Positions 33,296-42,110 of a DNA stretch of 64,000 bases are shown here, piece by piece. The stretch comes from Intestinibacillus sp. Marseille-P6563 (lineage in GTDB: Bacteria > Bacillota > Clostridia > Oscillospirales > Butyricicoccaceae): NCBI RefSeq assembly GCF_900604335.1, contig NZ_UWOD01000001.1, forward strand, positions 434,001-498,000, read 5' to 3'. The position numbers were made by a program, and so were the translations under genes. A model generated the notes under the pieces. It saw nothing but the letters and a program-made list of their open reading frames with translations, was not told the origin of the DNA and ran no database searches. The number at the start of each line of letters is the position of its first letter. Positions within the stretch are counted from its first letter, which is position 1.

Positions 33296-33540
33296 GTATT
33301 CTCCTTGCTGAAAGGATTTCTGGCATCATTGCCTTTTTCGTTAGGTATAAATTCAAGAATATCATCAACTCCGCAATGGAGTGTGTTGCATATCTTTTCG
33401 ATGGTGTCAAGGGAAAGGTAATTATCTCGTTTCAATCGGGTTATGATGTTGGCACTAAAACCTGCCTGTTCCATCAATTCCGCATTGCTCATACCCTTGT
33501 CAATCATTAAATGAAACAACTTTTTATATGTTACCGCCAT
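33292..33540 (-). CDS. Small Xre-type HTH regulator heading exporter operon
   Basis: 82 residues (MAVTYKKLFHLMIDKGMSNA...), clearly paralogous to 745-957 (NIITRLKRDxY, TIEKIC, CGVDDILEFIP). First gene of an HTH-regulator-kinase-ATPase-permease operon. It overlaps the response regulator by 4 bp. Its promoter contains an imperfect palindrome between -35 and -10 that parallels the perfect one at 682-699, so autorepression of the whole operon is likely. Confidence 0.85.
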   Translation of the reverse strand: MAVTYKKLFHLMIDKGMSNAELMEQAGFSANIITRLKRDNYLSLDTIEKICNTLHCGVDDILEFIPNEKGNDARNPFSKENT

Positions 33541-33572
33541 AGCTTACCCTCCTTGTGCTTACATATTCTATT

Positions 33573-33601
33573 ATTATATCACGCAAGTGTGAATAAATCA
33601 A
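33573..33601 (-). promoter_or_regulatory. Promoter and operator of HTH-TCS-ABC operon
   Basis: On -, TTGATT (33601-33596), a 17-bp spacer and TATAAT (33578-33573). The spacer holds TCACAC-TT-GCGTGA, an imperfect palindrome in the same place as the operator at 682-699. Confidence 0.75.
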
Positions 33602-33756
33602 CACTCTTGCGGTAAATTCGTAGTTCATATTAGCTCCATAACGCATACTTTTCCTTTTTTGGGTAGGTAAGGACTTTATACCTTGACGATATGTAACAGT
33701 CAAAACATCGGGTACAGACCCGACATTTTGACCGCAAACAGACCCGAAAAGCTACA

Positions 33757-34047
33757 TTATCCGTTCTGACCGTTAAAACCGTTTTGCTTCGCCAATTCGC
33801 TTGCTTTTCGTCTGCGTTCCTCGCTCATGGGCGGCTGAAAGCGGATAGACAATCTGGACTTGTCAATCCAATAGGACACACCGCCTTGCCCCATACTCAT
33901 ATCCAAACGGCAGAGGTCGGGGTACTTCTTGCTGAACGCTTCAAGGCGTTTCCGAAGTCCGGCATTGTAAGTCTGGATATGAGCTTCTTCGTCTGCTTCA
34001 TTAAACAGGACGATTGTTTCTTTCTCATACTTCGTCAGCTTACTCAT
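33757..34047 (-). CDS. Conserved element protein, paralog of 6137-6442
   Basis: 96 residues from MSKLTKYEKETIVLFNEADE; TGGAGGGG upstream sets the start at 34047. Same motifs as the paralog (YNAGLRKRLEAFSKKYPDLCRL, YWIDKSRLSIRFQPPMSEER). It overlaps the preceding gene by 8 bp. No function known. Confidence 0.78.
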   Translation of the reverse strand: MSKLTKYEKETIVLFNEADEEAHIQTYNAGLRKRLEAFSKKYPDLCRLDMSMGQGGVSYWIDKSRLSIRFQPPMSEERRRKASELAKQNGFNGQNG

Positions 34048-34318
34048 AAAGCCCCTCCATAATCGGAACAGGATAGCTGTCCGGCACATACTTGTGGTGA
34101 GCAAAGCGTTCCATTTCCACCCTCATGTTGTAGAAGAAACAGCGATACCAACGGTCACAGTCCTTGTCATTCAACTTGACTGCCAGAGCGAAAAACAGCT
34201 TCTTAGCCGCAGGGTCGGGAGCAAGTGCAGCCACAAGACGCAAGCGTTGAACGGTCGCTTCTCGATTCGGACAGCCAAAAGCATAAAGAGCTTTCTTTTC
34301 ATTGATGTTCATATTCAT
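34040..34318 (-). CDS. Conserved element protein, paralog of 5860-6153
   Basis: 92 residues; AAGGAGG 9 bases before the ATG. NEKKALYAFGCPNREATVQRL and RWYRCFFYNMRVEMERF match the paralog. Located between DUF6809/tnpV and the next small gene. Function unknown. Confidence 0.76.
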   Translation of the reverse strand: MNMNINEKKALYAFGCPNREATVQRLRLVAALAPDPAAKKLFFALAVKLNDKDCDRWYRCFFYNMRVEMERFAHHKYVPDSYPVPIMEGLYE

Positions 34319-34440
34319 AGTGGGTTCCTCCTTGAAAGATTAAGATTTAAGGTTAATAAAAGCAACAAGCATTTCACGAAGAACGAAACACTTGCCGCTT
34401 GAATTACGGTATTAAATTGTCGGGTTCAGACCTTGTTTTT

Positions 34441-34722
34441 TTAATCCTCTTTGGGATTGAGTGGATATTCATAGGCTTCTTTCATAAGTAGCAATCCTGT
34501 GGACAGTCCGCACTTAAAATGCTCGGTGCTTTCGTACTGCTGAATAATCGTCATTCGCTGATGAAGCTCCTCCACTTTGGAAAAGTCAGCTTTTGAAAAC
34601 CTGTTCGCCAGTTCGTCCATAAGGTCGGCAATGGCTTTGACCTCTGCCTTGTAGCCGTCCTGTTGCGGTACAATGTTCTCCAATGGGTACATATCGCCGC
34701 CGAAAATCGCTTCCATAATCAT
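34441..34722 (-). CDS. DUF6809-like small element protein
   Basis: 93 residues (MIMEAIFGGDMYPLENIVPQ...), paralog of 301-585, with the FKCGLSTGLLLMKEAYEY end. It starts at the tnpV stop, so the pair is translationally coupled. Function unknown. Confidence 0.72.
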   Translation of the reverse strand: MIMEAIFGGDMYPLENIVPQQDGYKAEVKAIADLMDELANRFSKADFSKVEELHQRMTIIQQYESTEHFKCGLSTGLLLMKEAYEYPLNPKED

Positions 34723-35121
34723 TTAATCACCCCCTCCGCTATAATGGCAGTAAATCATTTCATGCTTGACAATTTCCTCGGCTCGGTTGCGGATAGAGTT
34801 CATAGACTGCACCCACAACATCTGATTTTCCGCTTTCATTTGCTCTGTCACGCCCTCGGCTCTTGCCATCTGCTCCATAATCAGAGAGAAGCGGTCATTT
34901 GCCTGTTCGTTCAGATCCGCAAGGACGGAATGAAGCCGACAGGACAAAACAAGCTCGTTGTAAACGGTGGGGCGGTAGTTCTGCAAATAGGCTTTGTGAA
35001 GTCTGCCCCAATGCCCGATAGGTCGCTTTTCCTCCGGCAGCTTCAAATCCGGCACATAGTAATCTCCCACAAGGACATAGTCAATGCCGTTTTCATGGAT
35101 TCTCGCTTTCAGTTCGTTCAT
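34723..35121 (-). CDS. tnpV: TnpV-like transposon protein
   Basis: 132 residues, complete. N-terminal domain YVLVGDYYVPDLKLPEEKRP then HWGRLHKAYLQNYRPTVYNEL and helical MNSIRNRAEEIVKHEMIY. Overlaps the recombinase stop by 4 bp (ATGA), so it is expressed with it. TnpV accompanies TnpX-type recombinases; no activity is established. Confidence 0.8.
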   Translation of the reverse strand: MNELKARIHENGIDYVLVGDYYVPDLKLPEEKRPIGHWGRLHKAYLQNYRPTVYNELVLSCRLHSVLADLNEQANDRFSLIMEQMARAEGVTEQMKAENQMLWVQSMNSIRNRAEEIVKHEMIYCHYSGGGD

Positions 35122-36986
35122 GCTGTGATAGCTCCTTTCTGTGGTTCTCGCTTCGGAAGATTGCTGACAGGGATAAATACGCCCCTTGCAATATCCTCGG
35201 CTCGAATGGCATTTTTCTTTTCGTCCATCTCGGCTTTCTTTGCCGCCTTGATTTTGTCCTCATAACGCTTCTGGGCACCGCTGGCTTTACGCTTCAAGTA
35301 GTTCTGATGAAGTTTGTCCTTGCGTTCCTCACGCTTGCGGATTTCCTCTAATTCTTCCGGTGTAAGCTCCACTTCGGCAAATGCCGGAGGGACGAAACGC
35401 CCGACAAAGTTAAAGAAGATTTCAACCTCTTGCGTAGTCTCTCGACTGCCTTTTCTGGCTCGCTCATGGACAAGGATTTTATCGACAAACTCATTGAGCA
35501 TGGTATTTGTCAGCTTGTCGAAGTTCTGATACTTGTCAATCAGAGCGATAAAGCGGTCTGCGGATTTCTCATGCTTCTCATAATCTCCGACAGCCTTTTC
35601 AAGTGTTGCAATCTCGGCGGTAAGTGCCGCCTGTTCCTTTGCGTACTGTGCATCCAGAACGGCATATCTGGCATCGGGGAGCTTGCCCAATACATTGTCC
35701 TCATAAATTTTACAGAGCAAAACTTCCAGTTCTGAAACACGCTGTTTTGCCGTAGCAAGCCTTGTGCGTTGCTTCTTGACCTCGCTTGTCTGCTGACTGG
35801 ACTGTGCTTCTTGTACCACTCGGACAAACTCGGCTCGCTCATGCTTTGCATACTCGGCTATGGCTCGGAGCATATCGGAGACAAGGGAAAGTACCACATC
35901 TTCATTGATACGGTGCTGTGTCTTGCAGAGCGTTCCACAAGGGACTTTTGTGTACTGTGAGCAAGTGTATTGAGAGATACGCTTGCCGTTGTTAGTGCGG
36001 TGGACATACATCTTGCCGCCGCAATCGGCACAGTAGAGCAAGCCTGTGAGGGGAGCAGCTTCGCCCCATCCATCGGGGTATCGTCTGACCTTGCTTCGGA
36101 TTTTCTGTGCAAGGTCGAAAGTCTCTTGGCTGATAATGGCTTCGTGGGTATTCTCGAAAATCGTCCATTCGTCCTCCGGGACATAATGGCTTTTCTTGTC
36201 CTTAAAGTGCTTTCGGGTCTTGAAATTGACGGTATGACCGAGATATTCACGCTTGTCCAACAGATTGACGATAGTGGAAGAACCCCAACCGTACACATCC
36301 TTGAAAGTCTTGTTTTTGTTCACGCCCTCGTTATGCTGTGCAAGGTAGGCAGAGGGAATGAGTATCTTGTCCTCGGACAGCTTCTTTGCAATCTGATACG
36401 GTCCGTAGCCGTCAATCGTCATAGCAAAAATACGCTTGACAACCTCGGCGGCGTATTCATCAACAATCCATTGGTCTCTCGTCTCATTCCAGAGATAACC
36501 ATAAATGACCGTCCCTGTCAGATGCTTGCCTGTCATGCCTTTGGTCTTGAAAGTGGACTTGATTTTGCGGCTTGTGTCTCTGGCGTAGTATTCGTTCATG
36601 ATATTGCGAAAAGGGGTAAAATCATCGTCTCCTCTGGCACTGTCCACACCGTCATTGATGGCAATGAGACGGACACCTCTCTGGCGTAAAATCTCCATAA
36701 TCTGACCGACTTTGAGATAATCACGCCCCAGACGGCTCATGTCCTTAATGCACAGATAGTCCACATTTCCGGCTTCGACTTGCCGCATCATATCAAGAAA
36801 GCCGGGTCTATCGAAACAAGTCCCGCTTATTCCATCGTCCGTAAAGTGGACACAGTTTGTAAAGCCTTGCTGTGCGGCGTATTCCTCCAATAATTTTTTC
36901 TGATTGGATATGGAATTACTCTCGCCTTGCAGTTCATCGTCACGGCTCAAACGCTCATACAGGGCGGTTATTTTCTGTTTGCTCAT
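35118..36986 (-). CDS. Large serine recombinase of the 11.1-kb transposon
   Basis: 622 residues, AAAGGAG 7 bases before the ATG. Catalytic Ser in YERLSRDDELQGESNSISNQ, then IKDMSRLGRDYLKVGQ, recombinase domain (GYLWNETRDQWIVDEYAAEVV), zinc ribbon (CADCGGKMYVH ... C) and a long coiled coil. The C-terminal end (FNFVGRFVPPAF...) is the DUF4368-type region, followed by a basic tail. It begins 86 bp from the transposon edge and reads inward. It should excise the element at the GG core and so repair virD4. Confidence 0.92.
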   Translation of the reverse strand: MSKQKITALYERLSRDDELQGESNSISNQKKLLEEYAAQQGFTNCVHFTDDGISGTCFDRPGFLDMMRQVEAGNVDYLCIKDMSRLGRDYLKVGQIMEILRQRGVRLIAINDGVDSARGDDDFTPFRNIMNEYYARDTSRKIKSTFKTKGMTGKHLTGTVIYGYLWNETRDQWIVDEYAAEVVKRIFAMTIDGYGPYQIAKKLSEDKILIPSAYLAQHNEGVNKNKTFKDVYGWGSSTIVNLLDKREYLGHTVNFKTRKHFKDKKSHYVPEDEWTIFENTHEAIISQETFDLAQKIRSKVRRYPDGWGEAAPLTGLLYCADCGGKMYVHRTNNGKRISQYTCSQYTKVPCGTLCKTQHRINEDVVLSLVSDMLRAIAEYAKHERAEFVRVVQEAQSSQQTSEVKKQRTRLATAKQRVSELEVLLCKIYEDNVLGKLPDARYAVLDAQYAKEQAALTAEIATLEKAVGDYEKHEKSADRFIALIDKYQNFDKLTNTMLNEFVDKILVHERARKGSRETTQEVEIFFNFVGRFVPPAFAEVELTPEELEEIRKREERKDKLHQNYLKRKASGAQKRYEDKIKAAKKAEMDEKKNAIRAEDIARGVFIPVSNLPKREPQKGAITA

Positions 36987-37072
36987 GGGGGTCTCCTTTC
37001 TGCTTTGTAGCCTTATATGTTTTAAGAGACTTACTCATATCGTGATGAATAAGTCTCTTAAAGCATACAACA

Positions 37073-37547
37073 CCCGCCGCCAATTTATATTTTCGGTACT
37101 GCTTCACCGCGAAATGGTCGGGGTCGCGTTCTTCCAAGTCGGCAAACAGCAGATCGACGGGGCTTTGATATTCCTCGTCGTCCTCGCGGGCTTCGCTGGC
37201 GTTGATAAGTTCCAACAGGGTAATAAAGTTCATTTCCTCGGCGGGGGCTTCATACCAGATGTAGCCAACCAATGCGCAATACAATAACCTTTCCGCTTTT
37301 ACCCAAAAATCCTCCGCACTTTTTTCTCCCTCGCCTTTGGTATTCGCTATCAACGTGTTTACCAGCTTCAAAATATCTTTCTCGCTGCGGATATACACAA
37401 AGGGGTTGTAGTGCATAGATTTTTTGAAGTTAATCGTATTCAGTACCTTAATGCGGTAGCCCGCCCGTTGCAGCAGCTTCCCGCACTCAATCAAAACCGT
37501 ACCTTTCGGGTCTGTCAAGACGTAAGAGGAATGAAGCTGCATTAAAT
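37073..37547 (-). pseudogene. virD4: virD4 coupling-protein gene, middle piece (ICE B)
   Basis: Codes LMQLHSSYVLTDPKGTVLIECGKLL... to AVKQYRKYKLAAG, the central part of VirD4 between Walker A and Walker B. Bounded upstream by the 3' end of the group II intron (37548) and downstream by the transposon core GG (37073-37074). 475 bases; with the 481-base 5' piece and the 829-base 3' piece (not counting GG twice) the total is 1,785 = 595 codons. Confidence 0.9.
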
Positions 37548-40050
37548 ATGAGGTAGGCACCCTGCGCCTTGCTGACTTTCATCAGTAGGTTTCAGGGAGC
37601 CGCCTCCCAAACCGGACGTACACCTCTCAGCGTATCCGGCTTTCCATGAATCACCTTGATTCTTTGGTTTCGTGTAAGAGTTCAAAGCAGTCAGGGCAGA
37701 GAGCCAGAGATTTTCTTCTCATTTTCAGCATTTTCTGCTCAAATATATCCCTGCCTTTCAGCGATTTCAGCGTTCTTACGTGGTGCATACATAAATAGTC
37801 TGCATGTTCCCCGCAAATCTCGCATACTCCGGCTTTTATGCGGTTTACTATCGTGTGCCTGCTGTCATATTTCCTATAACTCGGCATAACGTCTGCCACA
37901 TTGTCATAGCCGTCGCTGTGCTTTCTGAATCCATCATGGTAAAATTCGCAGTATTTACGTCCCTTAGTTGTATCGTATGGGATTCTCAGTACTCCGTTTA
38001 CCATGTGCCGCTTCTTAATAACACTGACATTCGTTCTGTGCTTTCCTGCCAGAGTTTTTAACATGCTGTACCGCACCATGTAGTAATACTTGTGCAATGC
38101 GCCTACGTTTTCTGCTATCCGATAGAAGTTATATAACCCTCGAATTTCGGAATTGAAAGTAGACACAATCTCTGCGTCGCTGCGGTTCATCAGGTCTTTC
38201 CTTGGCATAGGCCGCCACATTTCTTTGCCTGTGTCATTGTTGCGTTTCACCTGTATCGCTCCCCGTTCCATCGCTTTTTTAATCCATTTTTCTTTCGGCA
38301 TATACAGGAATACTTTTCCATACCACACCCGTTTCATGTCGCCGTTTTTACAACGCTTCATGTTCTTGGAATGGATTACTTTGAAATCGTACCCCAGATA
38401 GCGTACCGGCTTACTGGAATGGGTGACTTTCGTCTTTTCCTCGGACATTTCCAAATGCAGTTTTTCTTGGAGAAAGATTTTTACATCTTCCTTGATTTTT
38501 TCTGCGTCCTTTTTGGAGCCGATAACGCCGATTACAAAATCATCGGCGTAACGGTTGTACTGGATTTTCTTGAAGCCTTCCTCAAACGGATTGTAATAGT
38601 GCTGATTCATCTTCTTCCTTCTGGAATCCTTAAATTCTTTTACCAGTTCAGGAGTTGATTTTTCTGCGCCCATTAACGCTTTACGTGCCTTTCTGTATCT
38701 CCGGGACGCCCGCTCGTATTCTCTGGTCGTCCTTCTGCGTTCTGGCTCGCAATCATACTTTTCTTTGTATTCCTGCATATAGTTGTCCAGTTCGCTGAGG
38801 TAGATGTTTGCACATATCGGACTGATACCGCTGCCCTGCGGAACACCGGAGTAGGTGCAGTTGTACTGCCATTGTTCCATATATCCGGCTTTCAGGAACT
38901 TCCAGATTAGACCGATAAAAGCCTCGTCTGAAATCCTTTTCCGCAGTAATTCAACCAACACATGATGGTCGAAGTTATCAAAGCACGCCTTAATGTCTCC
39001 CTCGACAATCCATGTAACACCTGTGAAGTTTTTCTTCACTTGCGTAAGTGCCGTGTGACAGCTTCTTTTTGGTCTGAAACCGTGTGAATTGTTGCTGAAT
39101 GTCGGCTCATAGATTGCTTCAAGAATCATTCTGACCACTTCCTGCACTAACTTATCATCAGTAGAAGTGATTCCCAACGGGCGAAGTTTCCCGTTCTTTT
39201 TAGGAATGTACTTTCTTTTTGCAGGCTTTGGCTGATATGTCCTGTTGCGTATGGATTCAATAATCCGGTTAATTCTCGGCAGGCTCATGTTGTCCAGCGT
39301 CTGCCCGTCTACCCCCTGCGTCATGCTCCCCTGCGATTTCGCAATGTTCGCATATGCAAGGAGATAGAACTCTGGATTGTATAGGTTGCGATATAATCTT
39401 TCACATTTGCGGTTACCTACACTTGCCTTTACTTCAAGGACTTTCAAGACATGAATCGGATTTCTCATAGTGTCTCACACACCATCCTTTCTGTTTTGAA
39501 AATGATTCACTGTTCCCCTTTGCCATGTAGACGGCTTTCCCGTCCGCAGACTACTATGGGAACTCTGTTGCCATGGTGAATATTCAGAACCCCGCATTTC
39601 AGCGTTTTCATAGCCTTTCGGCATTTCACTTTAGGCAATCCCCGTTTAGTACGGTATAAACAAGCGTTCCACGTTGTCGGTATGTGACGTTCGCCTTTTT
39701 CCACTTTCCCGTGGCTGAACCTGCTCCGAGTATCAGCAGCCGCATAGCCAAACAATGCGACTGTCAGGAACACTGACGAGTACAACCTCTCTACGTCAGG
39801 GGTACGCTCTTGGTCCCGATTTCAGGCTGTCATTCAAGCAGTCTAGCTTCCATCCTCATACGTGGATTTTCATTCCGTCACGCCGGCGCTTCTGAGGCTT
39901 CAGCGCCCCGTGTCCTCCGTCATGCTATGGTCGCCCTCCGGTTTCCCTTTTGGGGTAAGACGGGGAATGATAGGTTGCGGCACAATGCCGCTTGATACTT
40001 TTACCTACTACTTGCTCAAGGTAGGATTTATACCGCCCTTACGGGCGCAC
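37548..40050 (-). mobile_element. Group II intron in virD4
   Basis: 2,503 bp. On -, the 5' end is GTGCGCCCGTAAGGG and the 3' end CTACCTCAT (AY end). A domain V-like hairpin, GAGCCGGATACGCTGAGAGG then TGTACGTCCGGTT, lies near 37594-37626. Precise removal joins AAGCCGA to ATTTAATG, restoring K-P-N-L-M-Q. 39469-40027 is ribozyme domain I-III sequence without genes. The intron encodes its own maturase. Confidence 0.9.
37651..39468 (-). CDS. ltrA: Group II intron reverse transcriptase/maturase with HNH domain
   Basis: 605 residues. RT fingers and palm (PLGITSTDDKLVQEVVRMIL, GFRPKRSCHTAL, VEGDIKACFDNF, GVPQGSGISPICANIYL, active site NRYADDFVIG), thumb/maturase X domain (around 380-500) and a C-terminal HNH nuclease (CEICGEHADYLCMHHVRTLK ... 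CPDCFELLHE). All domains needed for splicing and retrohoming are present, so the intron is probably active. Located inside domain IV of the intron. Confidence 0.95.
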   Translation of the reverse strand: MRNPIHVLKVLEVKASVGNRKCERLYRNLYNPEFYLLAYANIAKSQGSMTQGVDGQTLDNMSLPRINRIIESIRNRTYQPKPAKRKYIPKKNGKLRPLGITSTDDKLVQEVVRMILEAIYEPTFSNNSHGFRPKRSCHTALTQVKKNFTGVTWIVEGDIKACFDNFDHHVLVELLRKRISDEAFIGLIWKFLKAGYMEQWQYNCTYSGVPQGSGISPICANIYLSELDNYMQEYKEKYDCEPERRRTTREYERASRRYRKARKALMGAEKSTPELVKEFKDSRRKKMNQHYYNPFEEGFKKIQYNRYADDFVIGVIGSKKDAEKIKEDVKIFLQEKLHLEMSEEKTKVTHSSKPVRYLGYDFKVIHSKNMKRCKNGDMKRVWYGKVFLYMPKEKWIKKAMERGAIQVKRNNDTGKEMWRPMPRKDLMNRSDAEIVSTFNSEIRGLYNFYRIAENVGALHKYYYMVRYSMLKTLAGKHRTNVSVIKKRHMVNGVLRIPYDTTKGRKYCEFYHDGFRKHSDGYDNVADVMPSYRKYDSRHTIVNRIKAGVCEICGEHADYLCMHHVRTLKSLKGRDIFEQKMLKMRRKSLALCPDCFELLHETKESR

Positions 40051-40531
40051 TCGGCTTGACGAAAAACCTTGTTTTTCCGCTGCCGCTGCCGCCGATCACG
40101 ACGACGTTCTTATTTCTTGCGTACTTCGGCTGCTTCGGGCGGCTGTTCATGGTAAGGCGTTCCGTCTGTGTCAAAATGATGTTGTTTTGAAACTCCGGGT
40201 CTATGTAGGGCTTAATATCTTCGGCGTTTCCCCATCGGGCAGAGCCGTACTCCGCGCCCTTGCGGTATTTCTTCGCGTTTTTCCCTTTGACATAGACAAT
40301 CAAGCGGATAATCACCGCGCCGACAATGCCGACAAGCAAATCCAGCGGGTAAATGCTCGGCAAGGCACTTTCAAAGGCTGCGGAAAATCCCTGCGTGATA
40401 TTCAGTATCTTTGCGGAAATATCCGCGCCGGGGGCAAGCCGCACCGCCTGTCCGACTTTATCAAAGAGATAGACAAAGAACACATAGGGGATATTCGGAA
40501 GTATTAGCTTTTTGTAGTTAATCTGCTTCAT
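40051..40531 (-). pseudogene. virD4: virD4 coupling-protein gene, 5' piece (ICE B)
   Basis: Starts MKQINYKKLILPNIPYVFFV: two TM segments (about 13-32 and 62-85), then KKYRKGAEYGSARWGNAEDI and Walker A NVVVIGGSGSGKTRFFVKP, where the intron begins. This is the membrane part and P-loop of the coupling protein. It overlaps pcfB by 4 bp. After splicing it would continue with the 37073-37547 piece, so this gene is only conditionally broken. Confidence 0.9.
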
Positions 40532-41001
40532 ATCTCGCGCCCCCTGTCCATTTTCTTTACCTTGTCGCGGGCGGCGTTAAGCTGCTTTGCCTTGTCCTTT
40601 GCAGCGGCAAGGGCTTTGCGGATAGAGGGCTTTTTCTCCCTGTTCAGCTTCTTTGCGGAAAACTCTTGAAACGCTGCGGTCATAACGTCTGCGTCCCGGC
40701 CTTTGAAAAACACAAGGTAGCGGGTCTGCTCGCCCTTAACCTTTTTCAGCGAAAAATCTATGTTGTATTTCTTCGCCGTACTCTCAAAGGCTTTAATATT
40801 GCTGTCGGTGATCTCGATGTTGGAAACACCCGCGTTCTGCTTCATAAGCTGCCGCATGGTCTGTTTCCCATGCGCGGGCTTGCTTTTCTGCTCCAAAAAC
40901 TTTTGGATTGCTTTCTGCAACGCCTGTTCGGTAAGCCGCGCCGCGCCTTTTCCCACTTTGACGTATAGGGCAATCGTTTTTTGGGTTACTTCCTCCTGCA
41001 A
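40528..41001 (-). CDS. PcfB-like conjugation protein (DUF3801)
   Basis: 157 residues: TQKTIALYVKVGKGAARLTEQAL, then TMRQLMKQNAGVSNIEITDSN and a basic C-terminal tail. This family lies directly before virD4 in gut conjugative elements and is linked to relaxosome-coupling protein contact in PcfB of pCF10. Translationally coupled to virD4. Confidence 0.82.
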   Translation of the reverse strand: MQEEVTQKTIALYVKVGKGAARLTEQALQKAIQKFLEQKSKPAHGKQTMRQLMKQNAGVSNIEITDSNIKAFESTAKKYNIDFSLKKVKGEQTRYLVFFKGRDADVMTAAFQEFSAKKLNREKKPSIRKALAAAKDKAKQLNAARDKVKKMDRGREI

Positions 41002-41037
41002 GGTATCAACTCCTTTCCCGGTAAAATGCGGCTATGC

Positions 41038-41982
41038 TCATTCGCCGCCGTATAAGTCGTGATTGACAAGGGCGGTATAGTAGCTGTCAATGGTACTCGG
41101 CGCGTTGAACAGCACCGCTTTTAGATACTGCTTGATGTTGCGCACTTTGGTTGTGTTCTCCCTCATGCAATCCAAAACAAACTCAATATGGCTGCTGTTC
41201 AGCTTCAAAAATTTGGATTTCACCAGTTCGGCGGGGTAGTCGTCCCCGGCAATACGGATTGTCTTTCGCGCTGTGCAGACGGTTTCCAGCATGAGGTCAA
41301 CAATCTCATTTAGGCGGTCTTTGTCCATTTTGGGGTCTTGAATGAGAATGTCATACTCGATATTGTCCTTGATAATCTCCCTGTAAATCTCTACTGCGCT
41401 ATTGCTTTTCGCTTCCGTTCTTTTCCTTTCCGGCGGCGAAGCCGCTTCGCCCTGCTCAAAGGGCAAGGGATTTAGGGAATGGAATGGAAAGGAATGGGTA
41501 CTTGATAAATCAGTAATTGATTTTTCTTTACTTGATATATCTTTATTTAATTGCGTTGGATTTTCCAACGTAGGTTTTTCCTGCGTAGGTTTTTCCAACG
41601 TTGGATTTTCCAATGTTGGATTTTCCAACGCAGGTAAATCCAATATAGGCGGCTGTCCGACGCTGGTAGCTGCTTCCGGCTCTCGCGGCTGCGGCTGCTC
41701 GTATATGACGTAATCCGCGCCCCGCAAGCGTCCCTTTTCGTCGCGTTCCCGGCTGCGCACGATATATCCGGCTTTTTCGAGTTCCTTTACCGCTTCGCGG
41801 ATTGCGTCGATCTTCTCCCGGTTGATATGGGATAAGCCCGCAAGGGTATAATCCCAATCCTCCGGCAAGGACAGCATTTGCGAAAGCAAGCCTTTTGCTT
41901 TTAAGGACAATTCCTTGTTTCGCAAGTGGTGGTTGCTCATAACGGTATATCCCGTATTTCGCTCCACTCTGAAAACTGCCAT
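41038..41982 (-). CDS. Replication-initiator-like winged-helix protein
   Basis: 314 residues. N-terminal winged helix typical of RepA_N/DUF6017 proteins (FRVERNTGYTVMSNHHLRNKE, LSLKAKGLLSQMLSLPEDWDYT, IREAVKELEKAGYIVR). A low-complexity linker of ENPTLEKPTQ-type repeats (about 115-140) and a C-terminal helical domain (VEIYREIIKDNIEYDILIQD...) follow. Found at this position in related elements, upstream of pcfB-virD4. The linker is coded by short imperfect TTGGAAAATCC-like repeats that could vary in number. Confidence 0.8.
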   Translation of the reverse strand: MAVFRVERNTGYTVMSNHHLRNKELSLKAKGLLSQMLSLPEDWDYTLAGLSHINREKIDAIREAVKELEKAGYIVRSRERDEKGRLRGADYVIYEQPQPREPEAATSVGQPPILDLPALENPTLENPTLEKPTQEKPTLENPTQLNKDISSKEKSITDLSSTHSFPFHSLNPLPFEQGEAASPPERKRTEAKSNSAVEIYREIIKDNIEYDILIQDPKMDKDRLNEIVDLMLETVCTARKTIRIAGDDYPAELVKSKFLKLNSSHIEFVLDCMRENTTKVRNIKQYLKAVLFNAPSTIDSYYTALVNHDLYGGE

Positions 41983-42110
41983 TTTTCCTCACTTCCTCTC
42001 TTGGTCTGCGTGGACAATTAGAAAGCCGTTTTCGGCTGTTTTGGTATTGCAATATGCCCTTTGCCGTTTTCGCGTCTGCAAAGCCGCATGACACAAGGGC
42101 TTTTGCCCGT

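Larger units (their letters stand above)
25957..37072 (-). mobile_element. 11.1-kb serine-recombinase mobilizable transposon inserted in virD4
   Basis: The boundaries come from the virD4 reading frame: GCGGCG-GG-TGTTGTATGC at one side and CGTCTCT-GG-CAAAACAGC at the other, with a shared GG core. Contents on -: recombinase, tnpV, DUF6809, two conserved small genes, HTH, response regulator, kinase, ABC exporter, membrane protein, oriT, relaxase-VapE fusion, tnpW. The recombinase end has a 13-bp inverted repeat TTTAAGAGACTTA...TAAGTCTCTTAAA (37021-37063). The other end has GAAAAGTC-AAG-GACTTTTTC. Layout is that of Tn4451-like elements. Confidence 0.85.

Noticed and set aside
37651-39468. Diversity-generating retroelement or retron
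   Set aside because: The reverse transcriptase has a maturase and HNH domain and lies inside group II intron ends that splice virD4 in frame; no template/variable repeat seen near the 27-bp array.
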